Origin: Campylobacter coli
GTDB lineage: Bacteria; Campylobacterota; Campylobacteria; Campylobacterales; Campylobacteraceae
Reading direction: 5' to 3'
Assembly (NCBI GenBank): GCA_039516895.1
Contig: CP154437.1
Coordinates: 496,001-560,000, forward strand
Length of the DNA: 64,000 nt
Shown: positions 9,152-18,041 of the stretch, in pieces
How positions within the stretch are numbered: position 1 is the stretch's first letter
How the letters are laid out: the number at the start of each line of letters is the position of its first letter
Made by a program: the position numbers and the translations under genes
Notes under the pieces: model-generated
Database searches by the model: none
Told to the model about the DNA's origin: nothing
Seen by the model: the letters and a program-made list of their open reading frames with translations, nothing else

Positions 9152-10483
9152 ATGGAAATTAAAAGCATTTTAATTGCTAATCGTGGAGAAATAGCACTTC
9201 GAGCTTTAAGAACAATTAAAGAAATGGGAAAAAAAGCAATTTGCGTTTATTCTGAAGCAGATAAAGATGCTTTGTATTTAAAATATGCAGATGCAAGTAT
9301 TTGTATAGGAAAAGCAAGAAGTTCTGAAAGCTATCTCAATATACCTGCTATTATTTCAGCAGCTGAAATTGCAGAAGCGGATGCGATTTTTCCAGGTTAT
9401 GGATTTTTAAGTGAAAATCAAACTTTTGTTGAAATTTGTGCTAAACACAATATCAAATTTATAGGACCTTCGGTTGAAGCTATGAATTTGATGAGCGATA
9501 AATCAAAAGCCAAGCAAGTGATGCAAAGAGCAGGAGTTCCTGTTATACCAGGAAGTGATGGGGCTTTAGCAGGCGCTGAAGCAGCTAAAAAACTTGCCAA
9601 AGAGATCGGTTATCCTGTGATTTTAAAAGCAGCAGCTGGAGGCGGAGGTCGTGGAATGCGTGTAGTAGAGCATGAAAAAGATCTTGAAAAAGCATATTGG
9701 TCAGCTGAAAGTGAAGCGATGACAGCTTTTGGTGATGGGACTATGTATATGGAAAAATATATACAAAATCCACGCCATATAGAAGTTCAAATCATTGGAG
9801 ATAGTTTTGGAAATGTGATCCATATTGGCGAGAGAGATTGCTCTATGCAAAGACGCCACCAAAAACTTATAGAAGAATCTCCAGCAATTTTACTCGATGA
9901 AAAAACCCGTGCAAGACTTCATGAAACAGCAGTAAAAGCTGCTAAGGCTATAAGCTATGAGGGCGCAGGAACTTTTGAATTTTTAGTGGATAAAAATTTG
10001 GATTTTTATTTTATAGAGATGAATACGCGTTTGCAAGTTGAGCATTGTGTGAGTGAAATGGTAAGTGGGATTGATATTATTGAACAAATGATCAAAGTAG
10101 CTGAAGGCTATGCTTTACCATCTCAAGAAAATGTAAGATTAAAAGGACATTCTATAGAGTGTAGAATCACAGCTGAAGATCCTAAGACTTTCTTGCCAAG
10201 TCCAGGTAAAATTATCAAGTATGTTCCACCTGCAGGACGCAATGTCAGAATGGAAAGCCATTGCTATCAAGACTATAGCGTGCCACCGTATTATGACTCT
10301 ATGATAGGGAAACTTGTGGTTTGGGCAGAAGATCGCAACAAAGCTATTTCAAAAATGAAAGTAGCTTTAGATGAGCTGATTATAGGTGGGATTAAAACCA
10401 CTAAAGATTTTCATCTTGCAATGATGGATAATCCTGATTTTATTAATAATAATTACGATACTAACTATCTTGCTAGACATTGA
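9152..10483 (+). CDS. accC: acetyl-CoA carboxylase biotin carboxylase subunit
   Basis: 443 aa ATP-grasp enzyme that carboxylates the biotin on AccB using ATP and bicarbonate. Seen: IKSILIANRGEIALR at the start, the glycine-rich ATP loop AAAGGGGRGMRVV, EVQIIGDSFGNVIHIGERDCS, and the catalytic FIEMNTRLQVEHCVSEMV. I start at ATG 9152 rather than 9116 because the family begins at MEIKSILIANRG and the longer form lies inside accB. A strong hairpin terminator overlaps the stop codon. Confidence 0.97.
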   Translation: MEIKSILIANRGEIALRALRTIKEMGKKAICVYSEADKDALYLKYADASICIGKARSSESYLNIPAIISAAEIAEADAIFPGYGFLSENQTFVEICAKHNIKFIGPSVEAMNLMSDKSKAKQVMQRAGVPVIPGSDGALAGAEAAKKLAKEIGYPVILKAAAGGGGRGMRVVEHEKDLEKAYWSAESEAMTAFGDGTMYMEKYIQNPRHIEVQIIGDSFGNVIHIGERDCSMQRRHQKLIEESPAILLDEKTRARLHETAVKAAKAISYEGAGTFEFLVDKNLDFYFIEMNTRLQVEHCVSEMVSGIDIIEQMIKVAEGYALPSQENVRLKGHSIECRITAEDPKTFLPSPGKIIKYVPPAGRNVRMESHCYQDYSVPPYYDSMIGKLVVWAEDRNKAISKMKVALDELIIGGIKTTKDFHLAMMDNPDFINNNYDTNYLARH

Positions 10484-10509
10484 TCAAGATGGATTTTTTC
10501 CATCTTGAT
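10483..10509. terminator. bidirectional hairpin terminator between accC and the SurA-like gene
   Basis: A perfect 10-bp stem, ATCAAGATGG pairing with CCATCTTGAT, around a 7-base loop ATTTTTT. It fills the whole gap between two convergent genes. T-rich sequence follows on the plus side and A/T-rich sequence on the minus side. Confidence 0.85.
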
Positions 10510-10510
10510 T

Positions 10511-11326
10511 TTATCTTAAATATTCTATATTGATTTTTGAGCGTAATTTATCAAAATAATCTTGTATATAATTTTGTCTTTGCTCGCTTACATAGGCATT
10601 GAGCACTTCATTTTTAATTTGATAATATTCTGGAGTTTGCCCTTTAGATTTATCATTTACTTGATAAATTTCATAACCCTTTTGTGAATTTAAAACCGGA
10701 GAAAAGCCTCCTAAAGGGATAGGTGATAAAAGTCCTAGGAGTCTTGGATCTGAATTGTTAGGAGTTAGAATAGCTTTTTCTGCTTTAAGTGGAGTTTTTA
10801 TAGCAGCTCTTATATTTTCTAGATCTTGAGCGTTATTAGAACGATAGATATTTACATTAATTTCGGTAAAAAATGTAAATTTGTTTTTATTTTGTTCGAA
10901 AAAATTTTTAGCTCCTTCATCGCTAAAATCGGTTTTAGCGGTGCTGGCAATTTTTTCATAGAGTTTTCTTTTTTCGAAATCTTTTTTAAAATTACTACGA
11001 AATTGTTCGTAATTTTGCCCCTTGATTTGCAAATCTTTTTTAAAGTCTTCAAGCGAAATTTTATTTTGCATTAACATTTTATCAATAGCATTATCAAGCT
11101 CAAGTTCGCTTGTGTAAATTCCAAATTGTTTTATTTGTGAAAGTTCCATTTTTTCATTAATCAAAATTCCCAAAGCTTGATTTTTAGATATATTTAAAGC
11201 TTTCATGGTTTGCTCTATATCATAGGTTGTAATAGGCTCTTTATCTACCACTACGGCAATAGCATTTATAGTATTTGCATGAGTTAAGCTTATAAAAAAT
11301 ATAAAACTTAGTAAAATTTTCTTCAT
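10511..11326 (-). CDS. periplasmic SurA-like chaperone / peptidyl-prolyl isomerase-type protein
   Basis: 271 aa. A signal peptide (MKKILLSFIFFISLTHA) precedes INAIAVVVDKEPITTYDIEQTM, the SurA-N type start. A helical chaperone region follows, then a parvulin-like middle/late part with reduced motifs (PLGGFSPVL, KGYEIYQVND). It is the Cj1289 family, whose crystal structure is known to resemble SurA. It would help outer-membrane proteins across the periplasm together with PEB4, also encoded in this window. AAGG lies upstream of the ATG. Confidence 0.88.
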   Translation of the reverse strand: MKKILLSFIFFISLTHANTINAIAVVVDKEPITTYDIEQTMKALNISKNQALGILINEKMELSQIKQFGIYTSELELDNAIDKMLMQNKISLEDFKKDLQIKGQNYEQFRSNFKKDFEKRKLYEKIASTAKTDFSDEGAKNFFEQNKNKFTFFTEINVNIYRSNNAQDLENIRAAIKTPLKAEKAILTPNNSDPRLLGLLSPIPLGGFSPVLNSQKGYEIYQVNDKSKGQTPEYYQIKNEVLNAYVSEQRQNYIQDYFDKLRSKINIEYLR

Positions 11327-11390
11327 TTCAAACCTTTATTTAAGTGTAAATATCGCATTATATCAATTAAAATTTAAGAAAAGGCAAAAA

Positions 11391-12782
11391 ATGACAGGAA
11401 AACTCACGACTCGTTTCGCTCCAAGCCCTACAGGATATTTACATATAGGCGGTTTAAGAACTGCTCTTTATAGCTATTTGTATGCAAGAAAAAACAAGGG
11501 TAATTTTTTACTTCGTATTGAAGATACGGATTTAAAAAGAAATTCTAAAGAAGCTACGCAAGCTATCATAGAAGCCTTTAAATGGTGCGGTTTGGATTAT
11601 GATGGCGAGGTAACTTACCAATCTGAACGCTTTGATCTTTATAAAAAATATATACAAAAACTTTTAGATGAGGGCAAGGCTTATTATTGTTATATGAGTA
11701 AAGAAGAACTTGATGAGCTCCGTGCTAAACAAGAAGCAGCTAAAGAACGTCCAAGATATGATGGCAGATATAGAGATTTTACAGGCACTCCTCCAGCAAA
11801 TATAGAACCTGTAGTGCGTATAAAAGCTCCTCAAGAGGGTGAAATTTGTTTTGTAGATGGTGTTAAAGGAGAGGTGAAATTTAAAGTAGAAGATATTTTA
11901 GATGATTTTATCATAGCAAGAAGCGATGGAAGTCCTACTTATAATTTTACAGTTGTAATTGATGATGCTTTAATGGGAGTAAGTGATGTGATTAGAGGAG
12001 ATGATCACCTTTCAAATACCCCTAAGCAAATCGTGCTTTATGAGGCTTTAGGATTTGAAATTCCTAAATTTTACCATGTAGCTATGATACATGGAGAAGA
12101 TGGCAAAAAGCTTTCAAAACGACATGGAGCAACCGATGTGATGGAATACAAGGCTATGGGAATTTTACCTCAAGCCTTATTAAATTTTTTGGTGCGTTTG
12201 GGATGGAGTCACGGTGATGATGAGGTTTTTTCTTTAGAAGATCTTAAAAAGCTTTTTGATCCAAATCATATTAACAAAAGTGCTTCTTGTTATAATTTTA
12301 AAAAACTTGAATGGCTCAATGCTCATTATATCAAGACTTTACCTTTTGAAGAAATCAATCGTCAATTAAAAGATCTAGGCTTTGATTTAAGTGCTTATGC
12401 AAAAGCAGGATTTTTGCTGGATTTATTAAGAGAGCGTGCAAAAACTTTACTTGAAATTATTAGCGGAGCTAAAAGTATCATTGAAGCGCCACAAAATTAT
12501 GATGAAAATGCTATAAATAAATTTATAAATGAAAATAATCTTTTACTGCTTCAAAACTATGCAAATGAGTTAAATGAAGAGAAAAGTGCAAAAGATTTTG
12601 AAGAATTTACTAACGAATTCTTACAAAAAAATGAGGTAAAATTAAAAGATTTGGCTCAACCTATACGCATAGCTCTAACAGGAAGTGCGGTTAGTCCTAG
12701 CATTTTTGAAGTTTTAGAGTTTTTAGGGGTCAATGAATGTAAAAAAAGAATAGAAAAATTTTTAGATTTTAAAGGAAAATAA
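11391..12782 (+). CDS. gltX: glutamate-tRNA ligase (second GluRS)
   Basis: 463 aa class I aminoacyl-tRNA synthetase. The HIGH motif is HIGG at residues 18-21 and KMSKS is KKLSKRHG. Campylobacter carries two GluRS genes and no glutaminyl-tRNA synthetase; one copy typically charges tRNA-Gln with Glu, which GatCAB then amidates. By locus this is the gltX2 copy (Cj1288c type); which tRNA it prefers is not visible from sequence. The stop overlaps the malic-enzyme ATG by one base (TAATG). Confidence 0.94.
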   Translation: MTGKLTTRFAPSPTGYLHIGGLRTALYSYLYARKNKGNFLLRIEDTDLKRNSKEATQAIIEAFKWCGLDYDGEVTYQSERFDLYKKYIQKLLDEGKAYYCYMSKEELDELRAKQEAAKERPRYDGRYRDFTGTPPANIEPVVRIKAPQEGEICFVDGVKGEVKFKVEDILDDFIIARSDGSPTYNFTVVIDDALMGVSDVIRGDDHLSNTPKQIVLYEALGFEIPKFYHVAMIHGEDGKKLSKRHGATDVMEYKAMGILPQALLNFLVRLGWSHGDDEVFSLEDLKKLFDPNHINKSASCYNFKKLEWLNAHYIKTLPFEEINRQLKDLGFDLSAYAKAGFLLDLLRERAKTLLEIISGAKSIIEAPQNYDENAINKFINENNLLLLQNYANELNEEKSAKDFEEFTNEFLQKNEVKLKDLAQPIRIALTGSAVSPSIFEVLEFLGVNECKKRIEKFLDFKGK

Positions 12783-14017
12783 TGAATTTAAAAGAAGAGG
12801 CTTTAAGATACCACTTAGGGGGTAAGATAGATATAAAACCATCAAAACCTATGAATTCAAGCCATGATTTATCTTTGGCTTATAGCCCAGGTGTTGCAGA
12901 ACCTTGCATTGAAATTGCTTCTAACAATGAGCTTGCTTATACTTATACAAACAAAGCGAATTTAGTAGCTATCGTTAGTGATGGTTCTGCGGTTTTAGGT
13001 CTTGGAAATATCGGTGCGCAAGCTTCTAAACCTGTTATGGAAGGTAAGGCTTGCTTGTTTAAAAAATTTGCTGATGTAAATGCGTATGATTTAGAAATCG
13101 AAGCACACAGCATTGAAGAAATTGTTGCTTTTTGCAAAGCCATAGCACCGACTTTTGGTGGAATCAATTTAGAAGATATTTCAGCGCCTAAATGTTTTGA
13201 AATCGAAGCGGCTTTGCAAAATTTAGGAATTCCTGTAATGCATGATGATCAGCATGGAACTGCTATTATCTCAACTGCAGGGCTTATGAATGCTATGGAG
13301 ATAAGCGGTAAAAAATTTGAAGACATTAAAGTTGTTGTAAGCGGAGCAGGAGCTGCGGGTATTGCTAGTGCTAGAATGTATAGAAATTTAGGTGTTAAAA
13401 ATATCATTCTTGTAGATAGTAAGGGTGTGGTCAATAAAAAAAGAACGGATTTAAATCAATACAAACTTGAATTTGTAAGCGATACACAAGCAGATACTTT
13501 AAAAGAGGCTATGAAAGATGCGGATGTATTTTTGGGACTGAGTGCACCAAAGATACTAGATGATGAAATGATTTTGTCTATGGCAAAAGATCCTGTTATT
13601 TTTGCTTTGGCAAATCCTATTCCAGAGGTGATGCCTGAAGATGTAGCAAGACTTAGAAAAGATGCTATTGTAGGAACAGGAAGGAGTGATTATCCTAATC
13701 AAATCAATAATGTTTTAGGCTTTCCTTTTATTTTCCGTGGAGCTTTAGATGTGCGTGCGACAAAAATCACTGAAAATATGAAAGTAGCTGCAGCAAGAGC
13801 TTTGGCGGATTTAGCAAAGCTACCTGTAAGCGATGCGGTGAAAAATGCTTACAATATAAGCCACTTAGAATTTGGAAAAGATTATGTTATCCCAAAACCT
13901 TTTGATGAGAGAGTTAAGGCTGTTGTAAGTACTGCAGTGGCTGCTGCAGCTGTAAAAGATGGGGTAGCTTTGCTTAAAGAATTTGATGAAAAAGCATATT
14001 TTGAGAGTTTAAAATGA
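12782..14017 (+). CDS. malate oxidoreductase (malic enzyme)
   Basis: 411 aa, the short bacterial malic enzyme type without a fused phosphotransacetylase domain. Seen: LSLAYSPGVAEPC, VSDGSAVLGLGNIG, metal-binding EDISAPKCFEIE, MHDDQHGTA and the NAD(P) loop VSGAGAAGIASARM. It decarboxylates malate to pyruvate; in Campylobacter this feeds gluconeogenesis and acetyl-CoA from amino-acid-derived C4 acids. It sits in a co-directional run gltX-mez-upp-mqnA with 1-4 base overlaps at most junctions. Confidence 0.95.
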   Translation: MNLKEEALRYHLGGKIDIKPSKPMNSSHDLSLAYSPGVAEPCIEIASNNELAYTYTNKANLVAIVSDGSAVLGLGNIGAQASKPVMEGKACLFKKFADVNAYDLEIEAHSIEEIVAFCKAIAPTFGGINLEDISAPKCFEIEAALQNLGIPVMHDDQHGTAIISTAGLMNAMEISGKKFEDIKVVVSGAGAAGIASARMYRNLGVKNIILVDSKGVVNKKRTDLNQYKLEFVSDTQADTLKEAMKDADVFLGLSAPKILDDEMILSMAKDPVIFALANPIPEVMPEDVARLRKDAIVGTGRSDYPNQINNVLGFPFIFRGALDVRATKITENMKVAAARALADLAKLPVSDAVKNAYNISHLEFGKDYVIPKPFDERVKAVVSTAVAAAAVKDGVALLKEFDEKAYFESLK

Positions 14018-14643
14018 AAAATATTCATCATATATGCCATCCTTTGATAGAGCATAAATTAGGATTTTTGCGCGATAAAGAAACCAAACCCTTTCATTTT
14101 AGAATGCTCATTGATGAGATTTCTACTTTCTTGCTTTTTGAAGCGACTAAAGATTTATGTTTAAAAGAAACACAAATTCAAACCCCTGTTGCTAATGCCA
14201 AGGTAAAAAGATTAGATGAAAAGATTATGATATGCCCTATTTTAAGGGCGGCTTTGGGTATGCTTGATAGTATTTTTAGACTTATTCCTGATGCTAGTGT
14301 AGGATTTTTGGGTTTTGTTAGAAATGAAAAAACGCTCAAGGCGGATTTTTATTTTCAAAAACTTCCTAAAGATGCAAAAGAACGCACTGCTATTGTTATA
14401 GACCCTATGTTCGCAACAGGTGGTACAGCCATAGATGCTTGCAATTTTTTAAAAGATCAAGGGGTAAAAAAGATTAAATTCATTTCTATACTCGCAGCCC
14501 CTCAAGGTCTTGAAAATTTTGCAAAAATTCACAGCGATGTTGAACTTTATGTAGCCTCAATTGATGAAAGCTTAAATGAAAAAGGTTATATAGTTCCAGG
14601 ACTTGGGGATGCGGGAGATAGGGTTTTTAATACCTTGGATTAA
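14014..14643 (+). CDS. upp: uracil phosphoribosyltransferase
   Basis: 209 aa type I phosphoribosyltransferase. The PRPP loop is IVIDPMFATGGTAIDAC, and the uracil-binding C-terminus has GYIVPGLGDAGDRVF. It salvages uracil to UMP. It starts 4 bases inside the malic-enzyme stop (ATGA-type overlap), and the next gene begins one base after its stop. Confidence 0.96.
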   Translation: MKNIHHICHPLIEHKLGFLRDKETKPFHFRMLIDEISTFLLFEATKDLCLKETQIQTPVANAKVKRLDEKIMICPILRAALGMLDSIFRLIPDASVGFLGFVRNEKTLKADFYFQKLPKDAKERTAIVIDPMFATGGTAIDACNFLKDQGVKKIKFISILAAPQGLENFAKIHSDVELYVASIDESLNEKGYIVPGLGDAGDRVFNTLD

Positions 14644-14644
14644 A

Positions 14645-15316
14645 ATGATTTTTGGAAAAATTGATTATATTAATCTTTTACCTTTGCATATTTATCTTAA
14701 AAAGTATCCACTACCCAATGGTTATAAAGCAAGCATGGAATACAAAAAAGGTGTGCCAAGTAAGCTAAATAAGGATTTGTTTTATAGAAGAGTTGATGCT
14801 GCTATTGTTTCAAGCATAGAAAGTGCTAGAAAAAAATATAAAAATTTAGATTTGGGCATTTGTGCCAATAAAAGAGTTTTGAGTGTTTTAGTGGAAAGAA
14901 ATACGCTCAATGCTAAAGATCCAAGCTCGGCAACTTCTAATGCTTTAGCTAAGGTTTTAAAACAAGAGGGGAGGGTGATTATAGGTGATAAGGCTTTAAA
15001 GCTTTATCTGCAAGATCCTTCTAAGTATATTGATTTGTGTGCAAAATGGCATGAAAAAACAGGATTACCTTTTGTTTTTGCTAGATTTTCTTGTGTGCAA
15101 AAAAAAGCTTTATATAAACAAATCTTAAAAAAATTTCCAAAAACAAAGATTAAAATTCCTTATTATATACTTCAAAATTATGCGACAACGAGAAATTTGG
15201 ATATAAAAGATATGAGATATTATCTAGATGAAATTATATATTATAAAATTTCCACCAAAGAAAAAGCAGCCTTAAAGCGTTTTATAAAAGCTTGCAAGGC
15301 TTTAAATCCTACTTGA
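14645..15316 (+). CDS. mqnA: chorismate dehydratase, futalosine menaquinone pathway
   Basis: 223 aa when started at ATG 14645, directly after the upp stop; a start at 14603 would lie inside upp. Family features: an early GKIDYINLLPLHIYL and RRVDAAIVSSIESA, a periplasmic-binding-protein-like two-lobe pattern. MqnA makes 3-enolpyruvyl-benzoate from chorismate, the entry to menaquinone in Campylobacter, which lacks the classical Men pathway. Cj1285c type. Its stop abuts the ktrA stop, with no intergenic terminator. Confidence 0.86.
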   Translation: MIFGKIDYINLLPLHIYLKKYPLPNGYKASMEYKKGVPSKLNKDLFYRRVDAAIVSSIESARKKYKNLDLGICANKRVLSVLVERNTLNAKDPSSATSNALAKVLKQEGRVIIGDKALKLYLQDPSKYIDLCAKWHEKTGLPFVFARFSCVQKKALYKQILKKFPKTKIKIPYYILQNYATTRNLDIKDMRYYLDEIIYYKISTKEKAALKRFIKACKALNPT

Positions 15317-15967
15317 TTAATGTTCAAATTCTCTAAGTTCTTTAACTGTTCCAAGTAAGATTACAACATCTCCACCATAAACAGTAGTTGTTTCTAAATC
15401 AGGCAGTATTTCCCAGTCTGTATTGAGCTTTTTATAGCTGATAACTTTCATATTTTGCGCAATGTGTTTTAATGAATTTCCTGCTAATTTATCATCTATG
15501 GTGATTTTAATAGCGCGGATGGTATTAGCCGATAGATCAAAAACTTCATAATCTGCATCTTTAGTTAAAAAGTCTTTTACAAGTTTTTTAGCACTTTCTT
15601 TTTCGGGATAAATTACTTTTGTAGCTCCTAGTTTGGATAGAATTTGCCCATGAATATTAGAAGTAGCTTTTGCGATAATATTATTAACCCCTATGTCCTT
15701 AAGAGCCATTAGGGTAAGTATGGATTTTTCAACATTTTCGCCTATGCTTACAATCACGACTTCTACATCATGAAAACCTGCTTCTTTAAGTGCTGAAATA
15801 TTAGTAGAATCTAAGATATAAGCATAGCTTGGTGAATTTTGTATGCTTTTTAAAGCTTCTTCATCTTTATCGGCTATGATTACAGTATGCCCTCCAGCAA
15901 TAAGCTCATCTGCGACTACGGATCCAAATTTTCCAAGTCCTATAACCCCGTAACTAAGCTTTTTCAT
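15317..15967 (-). CDS. ktrA: potassium uptake regulatory subunit (RCK/TrkA type)
   Basis: 216 aa. The N-terminal Rossmann RCK-N domain starts GVIGLGKFGSVVADEL with the GxGxxG-like nucleotide loop and acidic IIADKD; a TrkA-C domain follows from about residue 140. KtrA forms a cytoplasmic ring gating KtrB in response to nucleotide. It lies 12 bases after ktrB in the same operon. Confidence 0.93.
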   Translation of the reverse strand: MKKLSYGVIGLGKFGSVVADELIAGGHTVIIADKDEEALKSIQNSPSYAYILDSTNISALKEAGFHDVEVVIVSIGENVEKSILTLMALKDIGVNNIIAKATSNIHGQILSKLGATKVIYPEKESAKKLVKDFLTKDADYEVFDLSANTIRAIKITIDDKLAGNSLKHIAQNMKVISYKKLNTDWEILPDLETTTVYGGDVVILLGTVKELREFEH

Positions 15968-15979
15968 TATATTTAACCT

Positions 15980-17323
15980 TTATAAATAGATTTTTCCTTT
16001 AGGAAATTTGATATGCATTGCTTTATCTTGTTGAAAGACAGAAAGTAAAAATGCAAAAACACCAATCCTTCCGCTTAACATCATAATAATAATAATAATT
16101 TTGCTTGGATTGCTAAATAAAGCACAAAGCGAAAGATCTCCTCCATCTCCTACTGAAATTCCTACTGTTGCAAATGCTGATGAGGTTTCAAAAAGCAGAT
16201 GAATAAAATTAAATTCTGATTCTAGCAAAGAAAGGAAAATAACCGCTATAACTATATAAACAGCCGAACCCACTGCTATAATAAATGCTCTTGAAATAAT
16301 CTCTTGTGGAATTTCGTGGTTGAAAATTCTTACTCTTCCATTGCGAATGCTCCAGTAAGCATAAAACAAAAGCACTACAACAGTTGTGATTTTCATTCCG
16401 CCTGCCGTCCCACCCGGTGCTCCTCCAATCACCATAAACAAAGAGCCAAAAAACAAACTCGCATCATGCAAACCACTCATATCGAGTGTATTAAACCCTG
16501 CTGTGCGGTAATTGATCGCAATAAAATAAGAACTTAAAATTTTATCAAAAAGAGAAAAGCTACCTATGGATTTTGGATTAGCATATTCTAAAAGAAAAAT
16601 AATAAGAGTTGAAGAAACAATAAGAAAAAGGGTCGCCATAATAACAACTTTAGTATGCAAGCTTAAATTTTGCAGTCTTTTTCTTTGAAAAAAATACAAT
16701 TCAACTAAGACAAAATACCCAAGCCCACCAATGATAATAAGAGAAGTAAAGATAAGATTAATAGCTACATCGTGTTTGTAAGCAAGAAGTCCATTTTCAA
16801 AAATAGTAAAGCCTGAATTATTAAAAGCGCTGATTGAGTGAAAAAATCCAAACCATAAGGCCTTGCCAAAATTCATTTCAAGTGCAAAACGCATAGTAAG
16901 AAGTATGGTGCCTATAAGTTCTATTGTGAAAATAAATAGTAAAACTTTTTTAAAGAATTTAAAAAGTCCCTCCATTGAAGGATAAAATAAAGATTCTTTA
17001 AGCAAATTTCTACCATTAAAACCTACTTTTTTGCGTATGATTAAGTAAACAAAAAGCCCTATACTCATATAACCTAAGCCACCAATTTGAACTAAAATTA
17101 AAATAATAATTTGTCCTGCCAAGGTAAAATCAACTGCTGTATTTTTAACAATAAGTCCAGTCATACTAACGGCTGAAGTACTAGTAAAAAAAGCATCGAT
17201 AAAACTAATAGGACTTGTATGAGCCCAGCTTGAATGCAAAAGAATAGCACCAAGTAAAGCAATCACAATATATCCTGCTAGCAAAATTTTAAAAGTTCGT
17301 CTGTCTAAGCCAAATTGTTTCAA
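15980..17323 (-). CDS. ktrB: potassium uptake channel subunit
   Basis: 447 aa integral membrane protein of the Trk/Ktr/HKT family with four membrane-pore-membrane repeats. The four pore-loop filters can be found near STSAVSMTGL, FNNSGFTIF, NYRTAGFNT and SSAFATVGIS, each with the key glycine. It mediates Na+- or H+-linked K+ uptake across the inner membrane. It begins at ATG 17323 and is divergent from the tRNA-Phe gene. Confidence 0.94.
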   Translation of the reverse strand: MKQFGLDRRTFKILLAGYIVIALLGAILLHSSWAHTSPISFIDAFFTSTSAVSMTGLIVKNTAVDFTLAGQIIILILVQIGGLGYMSIGLFVYLIIRKKVGFNGRNLLKESLFYPSMEGLFKFFKKVLLFIFTIELIGTILLTMRFALEMNFGKALWFGFFHSISAFNNSGFTIFENGLLAYKHDVAINLIFTSLIIIGGLGYFVLVELYFFQRKRLQNLSLHTKVVIMATLFLIVSSTLIIFLLEYANPKSIGSFSLFDKILSSYFIAINYRTAGFNTLDMSGLHDASLFFGSLFMVIGGAPGGTAGGMKITTVVVLLFYAYWSIRNGRVRIFNHEIPQEIISRAFIIAVGSAVYIVIAVIFLSLLESEFNFIHLLFETSSAFATVGISVGDGGDLSLCALFSNPSKIIIIIMMLSGRIGVFAFLLSVFQQDKAMHIKFPKGKIYL

Positions 17324-17431
17324 AAAATCCTCTTTGGTTGTTTGATTTTAAATCGACTATTCTATCGGATTAAAACTTTAAGGCAAATAAAATTTTATTT
17401 TTATATTTAAACTTAAATTAAAGAAAAAAAG

Positions 17432-17437
17432 TATAAT
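17432..17437 (+). promoter_or_regulatory. -10 box for tRNA-Phe
   Basis: TATAAT in AGTATAATTACAC, 27 bases before the mature tRNA-Phe 5' end, in the 140-base gap after ktrB. Confidence 0.65.
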
Positions 17438-17463
17438 TACACTTTATTTTTTAAAGATGATTT

Positions 17464-17539
17464 GGTTGGATAGCTCAGTCGGTAGAGCAGCAGACTGAAA
17501 ATCTGCGTGTCGGCAGTTCGATTCTGCCTCTAACCACCA
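17464..17539 (+). tRNA. tRNA-Phe (GAA)
   Basis: 76 nt with encoded CCA. The acceptor stem GGTTGGA pairs with TCTAACC (one G-T pair); the anticodon stem GCAGA/TCTGC holds loop CTGAAAA with anticodon GAA. D-loop AGCTCAGTCGGTAGAGC and T-arm GTTCGATTC are standard. Confidence 0.97.
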
Positions 17540-17753
17540 TCATTTTATTTTTTATTAAAAATGACTTTAATTTCTTCCTAAGTTATTCATTTAAATTTTA
17601 TCTAAAAATTTATCTCATATTATATCTTAACATGTTAGCTATAATTTATTTTTTATTATTTTATAATGCGACTTTTTTGATTAAAAAATACATTCTAAAA
17701 AATTAAAATAAATAATTTTTGTATATTTAGGATTTAAAGTTGTAGATAGATTT
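17540..17753. other. AT-rich spacer without recognisable content
   Basis: A 214-base stretch between tRNA-Phe and tRNA-fMet, very AT-rich, with stop codons in all frames at short distance. I see no gene, hairpin terminator or repeat in it. It lies within the region where gene order departs from the remembered C. jejuni order. Confidence 0.6.
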
Positions 17754-17829
17754 TGGTTGCGAAGGGGAGATTTGAACTCCCGACCTTCGGGTTATGAGCC
17801 CGACGAGCTAACCACTGCTCTACTTCGCG
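17754..17829 (-). tRNA. initiator tRNA-fMet (CAT)
   Basis: 76 nt with encoded CCA. Anticodon CAT in loop CTCATAA. The initiator marks are present: three consecutive G-C pairs (GGG/CCC) next to the anticodon loop and a C1-A72 mismatch at the end of the acceptor stem CGCGAAG/CTTCGCA. It lies 31 bases after tRNA-Gln on the same strand, so they likely share a transcript. Confidence 0.96.
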
Positions 17830-17860
17830 ACAACTGAATTTGTGTTTGAAGTTTGATTTG

Positions 17861-17935
17861 TGGATGGGGTAAAGGGATTCGAACCCCTGAATGACAGGAC
17901 CAAAACCTGTTGCCTTACCGCTTGGCGATACCCCA
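17861..17935 (-). tRNA. tRNA-Gln (TTG)
   Basis: 75 nt with encoded CCA. The acceptor TGGGGTA pairs with TACCCCA; the anticodon stem ACAGG/CCTGT holds loop TTTTGGT with anticodon TTG. It is expected to be charged by a GluRS and then amidated by GatCAB, since Campylobacter has no GlnRS (family knowledge). Confidence 0.96.
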
Positions 17936-17965
17936 ATGATTTAATTTTCAAAAAGTAAAAACGAG

Positions 17966-17971
17966 ATTATA
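17966..17971 (-). promoter_or_regulatory. -10 box for the tRNA-Gln/tRNA-fMet transcript
   Basis: TATAAT on the minus strand in GATTATAATCTCG, about 31 bases before the tRNA-Gln 5' end. Confidence 0.6.
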
Positions 17972-18005
17972 ATCAATTTTAATTTATTTGTCAAGCAAAT
18001 AAAGT

Positions 18006-18011
18006 TATAAT
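18006..18011 (+). promoter_or_regulatory. -10 box for ribB
   Basis: TATAAT in AAGTTATAATTTT, 30 bases before the ribB ATG. The leader of about 25 bases is too short for an FMN riboswitch. Confidence 0.6.
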
Positions 18012-18041
18012 TTTAAAAAAAATAATATTTAAGGATTATTA

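Noticed and set aside
16304-16537. 77-codon plus-strand open frame
   Set aside because: Antisense to ktrB pore segments, no ribosome site and odd composition.
17941-18041. FMN riboswitch upstream of ribB
   Set aside because: A TATAAT only 30 bases before the ATG leaves no room for an RFN element, and no RFN motif is seen.
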